Assembly: GCA_001899635.1 (NCBI GenBank)
Contig: MKVQ01000027.1
Coordinates: 124,001-188,000, forward strand
DNA: 64,000 nucleotides
Direction of reading: 5' to 3'
Source: Myxococcales bacterium 68-20
Lineage (GTDB): Bacteria; Myxococcota_A; Polyangia; Polyangiales; Polyangiaceae
The position numbers and the translations under genes are program-made. How positions within the stretch are numbered: the first letter of the stretch is position 1; each line of letters opens with the position of its first letter. The notes below the pieces were generated by a model. The model ran no database searches, was not told the origin of the DNA, and was given only the letters and a program-made list of their open reading frames with translations. Of the stretch, positions 47,856 to 57,327 are shown piece by piece.

Positions 47856-48950
47856 GTGGGCTTGGCCAGGCTGGTAGCGGCATGCGTGCTCATCGTGCTC
47901 GCGCTCTTCTGCCGCGAGTCGGCCGCCGAGGAGCGCGTGGCGCTCATCGTTCGCGTCGCCGGGACGCCGGTCGACGCGTTCGTCGAGCGGATTCGTGGGC
48001 AGGTGAGCGATCTGCCGATCGGCATTCGCACCGTCGAGCTCGACGCTCGCGCGGACGAGCGGGCACGGGCGGCCCTTCGACTGGGGCGCGAAGGAGGCGC
48101 GATCGCCGTCGTGTGGCTCGAGCCAGTCGAGCACGGGGCGCTCCTCGTCCGTGTCACCGCGTCGGAGTCGGGCGAGCACCTCGTTCGCCGTCTCGACGCG
48201 CCGACCGATCGCGCCGAGACGGCGACGTCGGAGCGGCTCGAGACCGCGGCCGTCGTCGTGCGAGCCACGCTCGAGGCTCTCCTCGAGACCGGGAGGATCG
48301 GCCCGCCTTCCCGGGCCGTGGAGCCCCCGCCGCCGCCCGAAAGCGCCGCCCCGAGCCCGCGACCGCCGCGAACGGCGCCGGGCCCCGCGCCGCCTGTCCG
48401 AAGTTCGCCGTCCATCACTTCACGCGCAGCGCTCGGGTGGCTTGCCGTCATCGACGGACAAACGACGGCCGGACTCCACGGTCCGCTCGCACGGCTCGAC
48501 CTCCGCCGGAAACACGTCGGGATCGGTCTGCAAGGAGCGCTCTCGCTGCCCGCGACGATCGACGACGGCGCCGTGCAGCTCCGTCTCGTGCGCGCGTCGC
48601 TCGGCGCCGATGCCGTCGTCGCATGGCCGCTCGGCCGCACGCTCACGATCGAAGGACACGTCGGCGGAGGGATCGCGTCGTTCCATCGCTCGACGGCGTC
48701 GCGTCCGGCGGCGGGCGTCGTCGGCACGCCCGAGCAGACGGCATTCACGGCGGAGCTTACGAGCGACGTCGTGCTCTCGATCGAGCCGCTCCCGGCGCTG
48801 CCGGCGCTTCGAGTCGTCGTGGCAGCGGGGGCCGCCCTCCTCCTCGCACCACCGCGCTACGACTTCATGACGACACGGGGGATCGCGCCGGGGCCGGCGC
48901 TCTGGCCGGTCCAACCACGCTTCACGGCTGGGCTTGGCTGGGTTTTCTGA
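47856..48950 (+). CDS. barrel-like envelope protein with an N-terminal periplasmic domain, module B
   Basis: 364 residues from GTG, with a signal peptide (VAACVLIVLALFCRESAAEE). The N-domain of about 130 residues has the same strand-helix plan as module A: VALIVRVAGTPVDAFVERIR, AIAVVWLEPVEHGALLVRVT and a closing helix ETAAVVVRATLEALLETG. A Pro-rich linker leads to about 180 residues of amphipathic strands (LDLRRKHVGIGLQGALSLPA, RTLTIEGHVGGGIASFHRS) ending in the aromatic-tipped FTAGLGWVF, typical of outer-membrane barrels. First gene of the largest of the three modules; the sigma gene follows after 72 bp. Confidence 0.78.
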   Translation: MGLARLVAACVLIVLALFCRESAAEERVALIVRVAGTPVDAFVERIRGQVSDLPIGIRTVELDARADERARAALRLGREGGAIAVVWLEPVEHGALLVRVTASESGEHLVRRLDAPTDRAETATSERLETAAVVVRATLEALLETGRIGPPSRAVEPPPPPESAAPSPRPPRTAPGPAPPVRSSPSITSRAALGWLAVIDGQTTAGLHGPLARLDLRRKHVGIGLQGALSLPATIDDGAVQLRLVRASLGADAVVAWPLGRTLTIEGHVGGGIASFHRSTASRPAAGVVGTPEQTAFTAELTSDVVLSIEPLPALPALRVVVAAGAALLLAPPRYDFMTTRGIAPGPALWPVQPRFTAGLGWVF

Positions 48951-49022
48951 CGAAAGTGCGTTTCGCCTGAACCCGAATCCGCCACCTCCGCGCACTTGGT
49001 ATGGCGGACAGACGAGTCTCGC

Positions 49023-49655
49023 ATGGTCGCGGCGAATCGAGCGTACATCGGCATGACGAGCGCGGAGGCCCCGAAGAGGAGCGTCGCCGCGGAGCCGCTC
49101 GCCGATGACTACGAGGCAGAGATCCGAGGAGCCGCCGCGGGCGATCGCGCGCTCACCGAGGCGCTCTTCCAGCGCCTACTACCGCGTATCCGTAACCTCG
49201 TCCGCTACCTGACGTCGGCCGACGCGGAGGCGCAGGACATCGCCCAGGAGGCCGCGCTCGCGGTCCTGCTCGGGCTGTCCGGCTACCGGGGTGACGGGTC
49301 CTTCCACGGGTGGGTCGACCGCATCGTCGTGCGCATCACGCTCGCGCGCAGGCGTCGCTCCCGAACCCTCGCCGCTCGGTCCGACGATGCTCGCGACGTC
49401 GACGAGGCCCACGAAGCCGTGAGCGCCACGCCGTTCGACGAGCGCTATGCCGCCCGCCGGAGACTGGTCCTCTTGTTCGATCAATTGCCGATCGAGCAGC
49501 GAGACGTGCTCGTGCTTCACCACGTGCTCGACATGACGGCCTCGGAGATCGGGGACCAGCTCGGCGTCTCCCCGGAGACCGTTCGCACTCGCTTGCGGCG
49601 CGCAAAGGCGCGGCTCCGAAGCCTCGTGGAGGAAGGGACTGGAGGATCGTCGTGA
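49023..49655 (+). CDS. ECF-type RNA polymerase sigma factor, module B
   Basis: 210 residues from ATG at 49023; an upstream TTG at 48996 or an ATG at 49053 are possible. Region 2 is LVRYLTSADAEAQDIAQEAALAVL with GYRGDGSFHGWVDRIVVR, and region 4 is FDQLPIEQRDVLVLHHVLDM then TASEIGDQLGVSPETVRTRL. It is less similar to the other two sigma factors here than they are to each other. Its stop overlaps the start of the TM/TPR gene as GTGA. Confidence 0.92.
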   Translation: MVAANRAYIGMTSAEAPKRSVAAEPLADDYEAEIRGAAAGDRALTEALFQRLLPRIRNLVRYLTSADAEAQDIAQEAALAVLLGLSGYRGDGSFHGWVDRIVVRITLARRRRSRTLAARSDDARDVDEAHEAVSATPFDERYAARRRLVLLFDQLPIEQRDVLVLHHVLDMTASEIGDQLGVSPETVRTRLRRAKARLRSLVEEGTGGSS

Positions 49656-50542
49656 GCATCGAAGACGCCGACGTAGATGCACTCCTCGAGATGGCGAAGC
49701 TCGACGGCGACAGCGGCCCCGCCCGGCCGCTCGACCGGACCGCACTGGCTCGAGAGGTCGCCGGCCTGGTCGAACGACGGGACGCGGTGCTGCGCGCACG
49801 CGGAAAGTGGTACGCCGGCGCGACCATCGGCGGGCTCGTGATCGGTGCGAGCCTCGTCGCGACGCTCGCCCTCGGACAGGCACCGACGCCGGGCGACGTC
49901 GCGCCGGGCGTCGAAGCCCCCCTCGCCGCTCATCCGACCGTACCGGCTCCACTCGAGGAGATCTCGGCCGCGCCGGAGATCGCCACGGCTCGTGCGACCG
50001 AGCTCGAAGCGGTCGACGTGGCGGCCTTGCCCTCCGTCATCGCCAGCGTCCGGACGAGCCCCGCGAGCGCTCCCCCCGCTCCGGCGTCGTTGCCCTCGCG
50101 GAGCGACGTCGAGGAAGTCGAAGACCTGCTCCGAACCGCGAATCGTCTACGCGCCGACAAGAGCTGGGCGGAGGCTGCTCGGACCTACGAACGCGTGATC
50201 GAGAGGTACGAGAGCTCCGGTCAGGCGTATCCGGCGATGCTGGCGGCGGCAGCGCTGCGGCTCGAGCGGCTGAGCGATCCTTCCGGCGCGCTGCGTCTCT
50301 ATCAACGCGCGCTCCGCACCCGTCCGACGGGCTCGCTCACCGAAGAGGCGAGCTTCGGTGAGGCTCGCTCGCACCGCGCGCTCGGACAGAGCGATGCCGA
50401 ACGCTCCGCGCTCCAGCGATTCGTGTCGAGCCACCCGTCGAGCTGGCGCGCCGACCAGGCCCGCGCCCGACTTCGCGAGCTCGGCGACGGCTCTGGCCGG
50501 GAGAGCACGCCGGTCGATCACACGTCGACGTCCGATCGGTGA
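49652..50542 (+). CDS. single-TM protein with TPR repeats, partner of the module B sigma factor
   Basis: 296 residues from GTG overlapping the sigma stop. A cytosolic N-terminus (VDALLEMAKLDGDSGPARP, then LDRTALAREVAGLVERR) precedes one membrane helix, AGATIGGLVIGASLVATLAL. A Pro/Ala spacer follows and then at least three TPR-like units: VEDLLRTANRLRADKSWAEA, YPAMLAAAALRLERLSDPSG and EEASFGEARSHRALGQSDAE. TPR domains bind other proteins, so the outer part may touch the barrel or the lipoproteins of the unit while the inner part holds the sigma factor. No known anti-sigma fold is recognised. Confidence 0.82.
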   Translation: MSIEDADVDALLEMAKLDGDSGPARPLDRTALAREVAGLVERRDAVLRARGKWYAGATIGGLVIGASLVATLALGQAPTPGDVAPGVEAPLAAHPTVPAPLEEISAAPEIATARATELEAVDVAALPSVIASVRTSPASAPPAPASLPSRSDVEEVEDLLRTANRLRADKSWAEAARTYERVIERYESSGQAYPAMLAAAALRLERLSDPSGALRLYQRALRTRPTGSLTEEASFGEARSHRALGQSDAERSALQRFVSSHPSSWRADQARARLRELGDGSGRESTPVDHTSTSDR

Positions 50543-50617
50543 ACCCGATCCGGCCTCGCCTTCTCTCTTGATTGGCGTCGGGCGCATTCCACCCAACAGA
50601 GCTCGGAGTTCCTCACC

Positions 50618-51757
50618 ATGAGATTGTTTCGCGTTGCGGTCGGCTCGGTCGTCGCCGCTGCCATTGCCGCGACGGCGTGCGTAACGGAGCAGAGGGACAT
50701 CGCCGCTGTGGTCGATGCAGGCCCCCCCGTGTCGTTCGTCGACCAGGACGCAAGCCGGGACGCTGCACTCGACGCGGAGTCCGTGGCGATGTGCCCGGTG
50801 ACGACGTGCACGTTCCCGTCGGCGACGTGCCCTTCGTCGAGGTTCCCCTGCGACGTCGACCTGAGGAACGACAACGAGAACTGCGGTGGCTGCGGGATTC
50901 GTTGCGGCGGCGACAATATCAACAACAGCAAATGGACCTGCATAGAAGGTCAATGCGTATTCAGCTGTGCCCATGGGTACGGAAATTGTGACGACAACCC
51001 GACCAACGGTTGCGAAACCGTTCTCTCGCGGGACACGAGCAATTGCGGAAGTTGCGGGAGAGAATGCGGAGAGAACGAGGATTGCCAATTCGGCGGTTGC
51101 ATCGACGTGTGCAAGGCCCAAGCTCTACCGGACAGGTGTCCCGGCGGTTGCACGAACCTGAAAACGGACGATGAAAACTGCGGGACCTGCGGCACGGTTT
51201 GCGACAAACGCCCGGGGTCTTTGCCCAACACGTACCTCGGATGCGTTGACGGGAAGTGCGACGAGCCAAAATGCAATCCGTTTTGGGGCGATTGCAACCG
51301 TGACCGGGAGGACGGCTGCGAAGCCTCCCTGACTACAAACGACAACTGCGCCCGGTGCGGAGTCGCGTGCACCGATGGCAATACGTGTGGCGTCGACAAG
51401 AACCAGATCCTCCGCTGCATCTGCGACGTCGGCGAAACGCTCTGCGACACCCTCGTTTTCAATGAGTGCGTAAGGCTCGACGACGATCCTCTGAACTGCG
51501 GCCGATGCGGCTACGTTTGCCCTGGATCCGGTCGTCCGCATTTCGTACCCACATGTGCAATGGGGGTCTGCGACGGTAAGTGCGAGAACGGCTACGCCGA
51601 CTGCGACGGGATCAGCGAGACCGGCTGCGAGACCGATACGCGCGTCGACAATCGCAACTGCGGCTCTTGCGGAAATGCGTGCGCGCCCAATCAGGTCTGC
51701 TCCGCGGGAGAATGCCTCGTCGCTCCCTGCGATTCGGAAGGACCCCTCGCCAAATGA
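50618..51757 (+). CDS. Cys-rich repeat lipoprotein, module B
   Basis: 379 residues with the lipobox AATAC. The mature protein carries about fifty Cys in tandem units of the type NENCGGCGIRC ... C.EGQCVFSC, SNCGSCGRECGENEDC, ENCGTCGTVCDKR, LNCGRCGYVCPG and NCGSCGNACAPNQVC. These NCGxCGxxC repeats are a hallmark of Myxococcota surface proteins and are often mis-named as tryptophan synthase alpha chain in databases. They form rigid disulfide-linked rods. First gene after the TM/TPR gene (75 bp gap), and its stop overlaps the next start as ATGA. Confidence 0.9.
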   Translation: MRLFRVAVGSVVAAAIAATACVTEQRDIAAVVDAGPPVSFVDQDASRDAALDAESVAMCPVTTCTFPSATCPSSRFPCDVDLRNDNENCGGCGIRCGGDNINNSKWTCIEGQCVFSCAHGYGNCDDNPTNGCETVLSRDTSNCGSCGRECGENEDCQFGGCIDVCKAQALPDRCPGGCTNLKTDDENCGTCGTVCDKRPGSLPNTYLGCVDGKCDEPKCNPFWGDCNRDREDGCEASLTTNDNCARCGVACTDGNTCGVDKNQILRCICDVGETLCDTLVFNECVRLDDDPLNCGRCGYVCPGSGRPHFVPTCAMGVCDGKCENGYADCDGISETGCETDTRVDNRNCGSCGNACAPNQVCSAGECLVAPCDSEGPLAK

Positions 51758-52908
51758 TTCTCCACTCATCCCGTACGAAGCCTCGTTCCGCTGTCGTCGT
51801 GTTCGCGGCCTTGCTCGGCCCGCTCTCCGGGGCGGTCCTTGCGGGCTCCGGGTGCGCCGTCTCGAACGACCCGAACGGTGCCGCCATCGAGCCCGACGGC
51901 GGCATCGTCATCCCCATGTCCGACTCCGGCGACGAAGCATCCCTCGCCGACGCGGGCGCCGACGCCATAGAGGGAGATTCGCTGAGCCTCCCGTGCGCCG
52001 CCGGACGTGTCTGCCGCGTCGAAACACCCCTCACGATCGGTTCCGTCGCTTCGCTGAGCGGGCGCTCGAAGGACGATGTCTGGGCGTCCGCGTCGCGCGG
52101 TGGGGTGATGCGCTGGGATGGCCGGCAGTGGGCGGCTCTCGAATCGACCATCACCGAGACGCTTTCGAGCCTCTACCTCACCGCCGACGAGACTTGGGGC
52201 GTTGGAGGAGTGCTGGCCTTGCGCCGTCGCATCGATGGAAGCAGCGTCAAGACGGTCCAAGCGAGCATATACACTCTTACGCTATCGGGGATTGCCGTGC
52301 TCGCAAACGGCGATATCTACCTGAGCTACATGCAGCCGTACCTGTCCGGCGTCACCGCGCCCGGCGTCCTCGCGAAGCTCATGAGCTTCGACGCCCCCCT
52401 GATGATCGAATTCGCGCCCGACCCGGTACTCGCTGCCACCAACCAGGCAAAGCAGCTGCCTTTCCGCGCTCTGTTCCACGTGCCCGACGAGGCGCTCTGG
52501 CTCGTCGGCGATAACGCCGCCATCGCCCGCTATCCGATATCGCCTTCTCTCGGCACCGGCGTCGTGATGCCCGTCGCCTCGCAAGCCGATCTGTTCGCTG
52601 CGTGGGGACAAGGCGATCAGCTCTGGGCCGCGGGGAGCGGCGGCACGATCCTCCATTTCGACGGAACGGATTGGAACGAGGAGGAGACCGGTACCAGGGC
52701 GACGCTCCGTGCGATCTTCGGCTTCGCTCCGAACGATGTCTGGGCAGCCGGTGACGAAGGAACGGTCTTGCACTTCGACGGCGAGCGCTGGTCGAAGATC
52801 GAAATGGGCAACTATCGCCGCCCCCTCCGAGCCATCTGGGGAGCTGCTCCCGACGACGTATGGTTCGGCGGAGAGCTCGGCATGTTTCATTGGGGAGCCC
52901 TTCCATGA
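51754..52908 (+). CDS. propeller lipoprotein with W-x-x-G-x-x-G-x-x-L-H-F-D-G repeats, module B
   Basis: 384 residues with the lipobox AGSGC and an Asp/Ser-rich spacer. The C-domain has repeated blades: DDVWASASRGGVMRWDGRQW, DQLWAAGSGGTILHFDGTDW, NDVWAAGDEGTVLHFDGERW and DDVWFGGELGMFHWG. These DVWAxGxxGxxxHFDGxxW repeats are common in myxobacterial type I-like propellers (BNR/Kelch-like). The gene overlaps both neighbours by ATGA, so translation is coupled to the Cys-rich gene and the next propeller. The next gene product is a diverged paralogue. Confidence 0.88.
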   Translation: MILHSSRTKPRSAVVVFAALLGPLSGAVLAGSGCAVSNDPNGAAIEPDGGIVIPMSDSGDEASLADAGADAIEGDSLSLPCAAGRVCRVETPLTIGSVASLSGRSKDDVWASASRGGVMRWDGRQWAALESTITETLSSLYLTADETWGVGGVLALRRRIDGSSVKTVQASIYTLTLSGIAVLANGDIYLSYMQPYLSGVTAPGVLAKLMSFDAPLMIEFAPDPVLAATNQAKQLPFRALFHVPDEALWLVGDNAAIARYPISPSLGTGVVMPVASQADLFAAWGQGDQLWAAGSGGTILHFDGTDWNEEETGTRATLRAIFGFAPNDVWAAGDEGTVLHFDGERWSKIEMGNYRRPLRAIWGAAPDDVWFGGELGMFHWGALP

Positions 52909-54092
52909 GATCCGTCACGCTCGCATGCACAGGCCTCGTCGTGCTCGTCGCCTGTGCGACGGCCGGACAAGACGACGGTGCCGCTCCCCCTGGCCATACG
53001 AATACCGATGGGGGCGCCGAAGACAGCGGAGCTCCCATCGCCGACGCCGGACCGGACGACGCCGATGCGCCGAGTGTTCCGGACGCGGAGCGACCGCTCG
53101 CGTGCGGCCCCACCGGGATGTGTGAGACGAGGCTCCCGACGTCGGACCTCGGCGAGCCGCTCTCGCTGCGCGGCGTCTGGGTCGTCGCGTCGAACGATGT
53201 TTGGAGCGTGAGCGCCCAAGGGCTCATCGTGCACTACGACGGAACGAGCTGGACGACGTCCCATCGGGCGAACCGTGCGCTCTACAGCATCTGGGGAACG
53301 GCCACCGACGTATGGGCCGGCGGCGAGCAGGGCCTTCTGCTTCATCGGAGCGCCGGTGGCAGCTGGACGCGGGTCGAGACGGGCCACCTACAGCCGATCC
53401 GCTCCATCTACGGGAACAGCCCGAGTGATGTCTGGTTCACCGGCCGTCTCGGCGCTCTCGACCATTTCGACGGCGCGAAGCTGACGAGCTTCTCCACCGG
53501 TCTTCCCGAGCTTCACATCACGACGATCTTTGGACGTCCTGGTTTCGAGGTTTACGCTGCCGGCTATGTCGAAGGGCAGATGAACGACTGGGCGGTGTTC
53601 CAGGACGAGCCATACGTTTTCGAGCTCTCCTCCACGGCGATTTCGCCGTTCAACACGTCACTGACCAGTAACCTCGCATTCGTTCCGGTCGCCGGCGTCG
53701 CGATCAATGCCACCGACGATGCTCCTCGGGTCGCTCTGTTTGGATACGAGCACCACTATGGAATGTTCATCTCCAGGTACTCCGCCTTCGGCAGAGATAC
53801 TCCCGCGGTCATCGACTACACGATGGAGCCCCCGGTCGGCGCTGCCCCGGGACAAGAACCACCCCTTTTGCTTCCGCCTCCGACCCATCTAGCGTGGGGC
53901 AATGCGTGGAACGACATCCGCATCATGCAGACAGTCGACCGTATCGTGCGATGGGATGGGACTACCTTCAGGCGGGAACCGATCAATATGGGATACAGCT
54001 TCATTCCGAGCCCCGTATTCGGCATTCACGGCAATTCCGAGCACATGTGGATCGTTGGTGATGGCTTTGCTCTAAAGGGGGCCACACAGTGA
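52905..54092 (+). CDS. second propeller lipoprotein, paralogue of the preceding gene
   Basis: 395 residues with the lipobox VLVAC. After an Asp/Gly-rich spacer come blades such as NDVWSVSAQGLIVHYDGTSW, TDVWAGGEQGLLLHRSAGGS and SDVWFTGRLGALDHFDGAKL, like those of 51754-52908. The second half (from about residue 210) keeps propeller spacing but loses the motif, with FEVYAAGYVEGQMNDWAVFQ and NDIRIMQTVDRIVRWDGTTF. The start overlaps the previous stop (ATGA) and the stop overlaps the next start (GTGA). Function unknown; a binding or adhesive surface is likely. Confidence 0.87.
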   Translation: MRSVTLACTGLVVLVACATAGQDDGAAPPGHTNTDGGAEDSGAPIADAGPDDADAPSVPDAERPLACGPTGMCETRLPTSDLGEPLSLRGVWVVASNDVWSVSAQGLIVHYDGTSWTTSHRANRALYSIWGTATDVWAGGEQGLLLHRSAGGSWTRVETGHLQPIRSIYGNSPSDVWFTGRLGALDHFDGAKLTSFSTGLPELHITTIFGRPGFEVYAAGYVEGQMNDWAVFQDEPYVFELSSTAISPFNTSLTSNLAFVPVAGVAINATDDAPRVALFGYEHHYGMFISRYSAFGRDTPAVIDYTMEPPVGAAPGQEPPLLLPPPTHLAWGNAWNDIRIMQTVDRIVRWDGTTFRREPINMGYSFIPSPVFGIHGNSEHMWIVGDGFALKGATQ

Positions 54093-55441
54093 TTCATCGA
54101 ACGCTACCTCGTCGGATGGTCGGGTCTTGTGCGTGCGGTCTTCTTGGCGCCGCGCTTCTAACGGCATGTTCTTCGCCGGGCGAGACGCTCGCCAGCACGA
54201 GGGAGACCGATGCAGGGGACGCGGGAGCCGTTCAGCCGAGCGACGTGGTCGACGCTGGCGAGGACGCCACGCGGTCGCCGCCGCCGCCCTACGACTTCGC
54301 GGTCAAGTGCACCGAAAGCCCGTGCGTTACTCGAATCGCCGCGAGCGGCGGCAAGCACGCCTGCGCCCTTCTCCAGGACGGCACCGTTCGGTGCTGGGGG
54401 GCCAATGTGTCCGGACAGCTCGGGGCCGGCGCGAGCGACGCGCGCCCAGCCCCCGATTACGACGCCACACCGCGGCGGGTCGTCGGAGTTTCGAACGCAA
54501 CGAACGTGGCTGCGGCGGGCCAAGGGGTCTCGGGCAGCTCGTGCGTGGTCTCGGGCGCAGGTGAGGTCGCCTGCTTCGGCTCCAACGCGTGGGGACAGCT
54601 TGGTCGTGCTTCTGCCCCGTCGAACGGTCCTCACCCCGATCCGACCGTCATCGACGGCCTTCGGGCGAAATCCGTGACGCTCGCGGGCAAGTTCGCCCTG
54701 GCCGTCGGAACCGACGATCGCCTCTGGTCGTGGGGCATGAACGACTCCTTTCAACTCGCTCGGCAGCTCGAAGACCCGCCCGCGGGACCTTCGAGCCCGC
54801 CGGCTCATGCCGACAGAATCTCGAGCTCCGTGCGTGGGTGCGCAGGCGCGGAGAACAGTGGCTTCGCTCTCGCCGACAACGGCGACCTCTTGTCCTGGGG
54901 AGGCGGCACCGCCGAGCAGCTCGGCCGAACGAGCTCGCTCCATCCGGACCCCATCCCGGCGCCGATCGTGCTCCCGGGCGTAACGAGCGTGACCGCAGGG
55001 ACGACGCATGCCTGCGCGCTGAGTCACGGAAGCGTCCACTGCTGGGGCGGACAGAACGAGCACGGTCAGCTCGGTACGCGCCTTCGCGCTCAGGAGATGC
55101 TTCCAGCGCGCGTCGCCTTGCCGGACGACGTCCATCCGGTCGCCGTGGCCGCCGGTGGGGATACCACCTGCGCCATCGCGGCGACGGGCGAGCTCTATTG
55201 CTGGGGCGCGAACCGCGCCGGACAGGTCGGAGTCGCGACGCGTCAGGATCAGTCGACTCCTACGCGCATAGCGGGCCTCACGGAGCAGGTGGTGGGCGTC
55301 GCGCTGATGGATGAAGCCGTCTGCGCGCTGCTTCGCAGTGGCTCGGTGGCGTGCTGGGGAGACAACTTCTTCGGTCAGCTCGGGCGGGGGAGCGTCGACA
55401 CGGATATTCATCTAGAAGCGGCGCCGGTCGTATTTCAGTAA
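54089..55441 (+). CDS. RCC1-repeat propeller lipoprotein, module B
   Basis: 450 residues from GTG; the lipobox is LLTAC. Seven RCC1-like blades are visible: HACALLQDGTVRCWGANVSG, CVVSGAGEVACFGSNAWGQL, RLWSWGMNDSFQLA, LADNGDLLSWGGGTAEQLG, HACALSHGSVHCWGGQNEHG, CAIAATGELYCWGANRAGQV and CALLRSGSVACWGDNFFGQL. A full seven-bladed propeller is expected, with Cys pairs that fit an oxidised location. RCC1 folds serve as interaction platforms, and secreted bacterial ones are of unknown role. The next gene begins 24 bp after the stop. Confidence 0.93.
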   Translation: MIHRTLPRRMVGSCACGLLGAALLTACSSPGETLASTRETDAGDAGAVQPSDVVDAGEDATRSPPPPYDFAVKCTESPCVTRIAASGGKHACALLQDGTVRCWGANVSGQLGAGASDARPAPDYDATPRRVVGVSNATNVAAAGQGVSGSSCVVSGAGEVACFGSNAWGQLGRASAPSNGPHPDPTVIDGLRAKSVTLAGKFALAVGTDDRLWSWGMNDSFQLARQLEDPPAGPSSPPAHADRISSSVRGCAGAENSGFALADNGDLLSWGGGTAEQLGRTSSLHPDPIPAPIVLPGVTSVTAGTTHACALSHGSVHCWGGQNEHGQLGTRLRAQEMLPARVALPDDVHPVAVAAGGDTTCAIAATGELYCWGANRAGQVGVATRQDQSTPTRIAGLTEQVVGVALMDEAVCALLRSGSVACWGDNFFGQLGRGSVDTDIHLEAAPVVFQ

Positions 55442-55465
55442 TTGGATGGAGTGAGGAAGGTTCTC

Positions 55466-57265
55466 ATGCGTAGATCCATGATCGCTCTGCTTCTCGTCTC
55501 GGCCGTGTGGGTAGGTTGCTCGTCCGGGCGCGAGGGCTGGAAGAAGAACGACTCGCAGACGTTCGCGCCGCCCGACGCCGGCGGCGAGGTCGACGCCTCC
55601 TGTTCCGGGGTCTCTTGCTCGCGCGACCTCCGCTCCGTGGTCGATTGCAGGGGAGACCTCGTCGAGGAATGCGCAGCGGACCTGGCGTGCGGGAACGGCA
55701 AGTGCGTCGCCCCGTGCACCGCTGCGGCGCTCAACGAAGGCTCCGTGGGTTGCTCCTTTGCGATCCCGGGCATCATCAGCAGGGAGATCGATGGTGGTAG
55801 TTGTTATGCATTCTTCGTTGCGAACAACTGGACGTCGCCTGCCACCCTACGCCTCGAGTACCAAGGGGAGGAGAAGTCGCTCGATGGCGCCGTATGGTTG
55901 CCATCCGTCGAAAACGGCGTCGTGAAGCACACGAAAATCGACGGACCGATCCCCCCAGGCAGCGGAGCGGTGGTCTTCCTTGCTGCAGAGGACCGTTCGG
56001 GGACGAAGAACTGGGTCGGGTGTCCCGAGGGCGTCAAGCCGATCTTCGATAAGCCGCTCGCTGTGTTCGGAACGGGCATCGGTCACGCGATGTTCGTCGG
56101 TGCGGACGTTCCCGTGTCGATGTATGCGCTCTACCCCTACGGAGGCGCCCCAAGCGTCTTTCCGAGCGCAACGTTGCTCTTACCGACGACATCGTTTGGA
56201 ACGAATTATATTTTGATGAGCTCTTGGGGCGGGAAAGGCGATCTCTTCGGCAAGGGAGTCCTGTCGCACCCAGGAACGAACAAGACTCAACCCGGGCAAC
56301 CTACGATCCAGATCGTCGCGCTCGAGGACGATACGTCGATCGATCTCCTTCCGAGGGTCGACGTCCTCGGCGGTCCGGGCATCCCCGCAGGGCCGCGGGG
56401 CGAGGTCACGAACTACCGATTGCAGCGCGGAGAGGTCTGGCAGCTCACACAAGGGAACGAGCTCGCCGGCTCCGTCATCGAGACGAGCAAGCCGGTCGGG
56501 GTCTTTGGTGGACAGACCGCCATGAACGTGCCGGCCGATATCGGGTATGCCGACGCGGACAACAGTCAGATCCCGCCCGTCTCGGCCTGGGGACGTGAAT
56601 ACGCCGTCCTCCCCGCGCCCAACCGCACTGCTCTGATGTCCCGCGGGACCCTGAAGGAACGTGACCTGAGCCCGATTCGTCTCCTCGCCGCCGCCAACGA
56701 CACCCAGCTCGTCTACGAGCCGTCGCGCCCCGATGGCGCTCCCGCACGGCTCGAGGCAGGACAGCTCGCGGTCTTCTTTGCGCACGAGCCGTTCATCGTT
56801 CGGAGTCAGGACACCGACCACCCCTTCCTCGCCGTGGCCCTCATGACCGGCGCGGATGGCTCGACGTCCTTCATGGGCGATCCGGAGACCGCGTTGGCGA
56901 TCCCGACCGATCAGTGGCTCGACACCTACGGGTTCTTCTCGGACTTCACCTACAGCTCCAGCTCGATCTTCGTCACACGCCGAAAAGTGAACGGCGCGTT
57001 CCGCGACGTCACCCTCGACTGCGCTGGCGTCCTCACCGGATGGAAGCCCATCTCGGATGACTACGAATGGACGTACGCCGAGCTCACCCGCTACGGCGAG
57101 CCGCAGAAGTACGCCGCGACCGCGTGCACCGACGGTGCGCATCGAATCCATAGCGAAGGGCCGTTCTCGCTCACGGTCTGGGGCATGTCGACCTGCGCGA
57201 GCTACGCGTATCCGGGCGGCATGGGGCTCCGTCGCATCTCCGAGCTGAACGTGCCCGTGCACTGA
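55466..57265 (+). CDS. IgGFc-binding-type lipoprotein, last gene of module B
   Basis: 599 residues from the ATG with GAGGAAGG upstream; the lipobox is VWVGC. An N-terminal Cys-rich stretch (CSGVSCSRDLRSVVDCRGD) is followed by the IgGFc-binding N-terminal-type domain: SCYAFFVANNWTSPATLRLE, AVFGTGIGHAMFVGADVPVS, ALYPYGGAPSVFPSATLLLP and KPVGVFGGQTAMNVPADIGY. The family is named from a mammalian mucin-like protein. Bacterial members are cell-surface proteins, often with Cys-rich modules, that probably bind matrix polymers. The gene ends the five-lipoprotein run. Confidence 0.87.
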   Translation: MRRSMIALLLVSAVWVGCSSGREGWKKNDSQTFAPPDAGGEVDASCSGVSCSRDLRSVVDCRGDLVEECAADLACGNGKCVAPCTAAALNEGSVGCSFAIPGIISREIDGGSCYAFFVANNWTSPATLRLEYQGEEKSLDGAVWLPSVENGVVKHTKIDGPIPPGSGAVVFLAAEDRSGTKNWVGCPEGVKPIFDKPLAVFGTGIGHAMFVGADVPVSMYALYPYGGAPSVFPSATLLLPTTSFGTNYILMSSWGGKGDLFGKGVLSHPGTNKTQPGQPTIQIVALEDDTSIDLLPRVDVLGGPGIPAGPRGEVTNYRLQRGEVWQLTQGNELAGSVIETSKPVGVFGGQTAMNVPADIGYADADNSQIPPVSAWGREYAVLPAPNRTALMSRGTLKERDLSPIRLLAAANDTQLVYEPSRPDGAPARLEAGQLAVFFAHEPFIVRSQDTDHPFLAVALMTGADGSTSFMGDPETALAIPTDQWLDTYGFFSDFTYSSSSIFVTRRKVNGAFRDVTLDCAGVLTGWKPISDDYEWTYAELTRYGEPQKYAATACTDGAHRIHSEGPFSLTVWGMSTCASYAYPGGMGLRRISELNVPVH

Positions 57266-57327
57266 AGCCCCTGAAGCGAGACATCACGGCGCGGCGACGC
57301 GCGTAGCAACGCGGCGTAAGCGACCGG

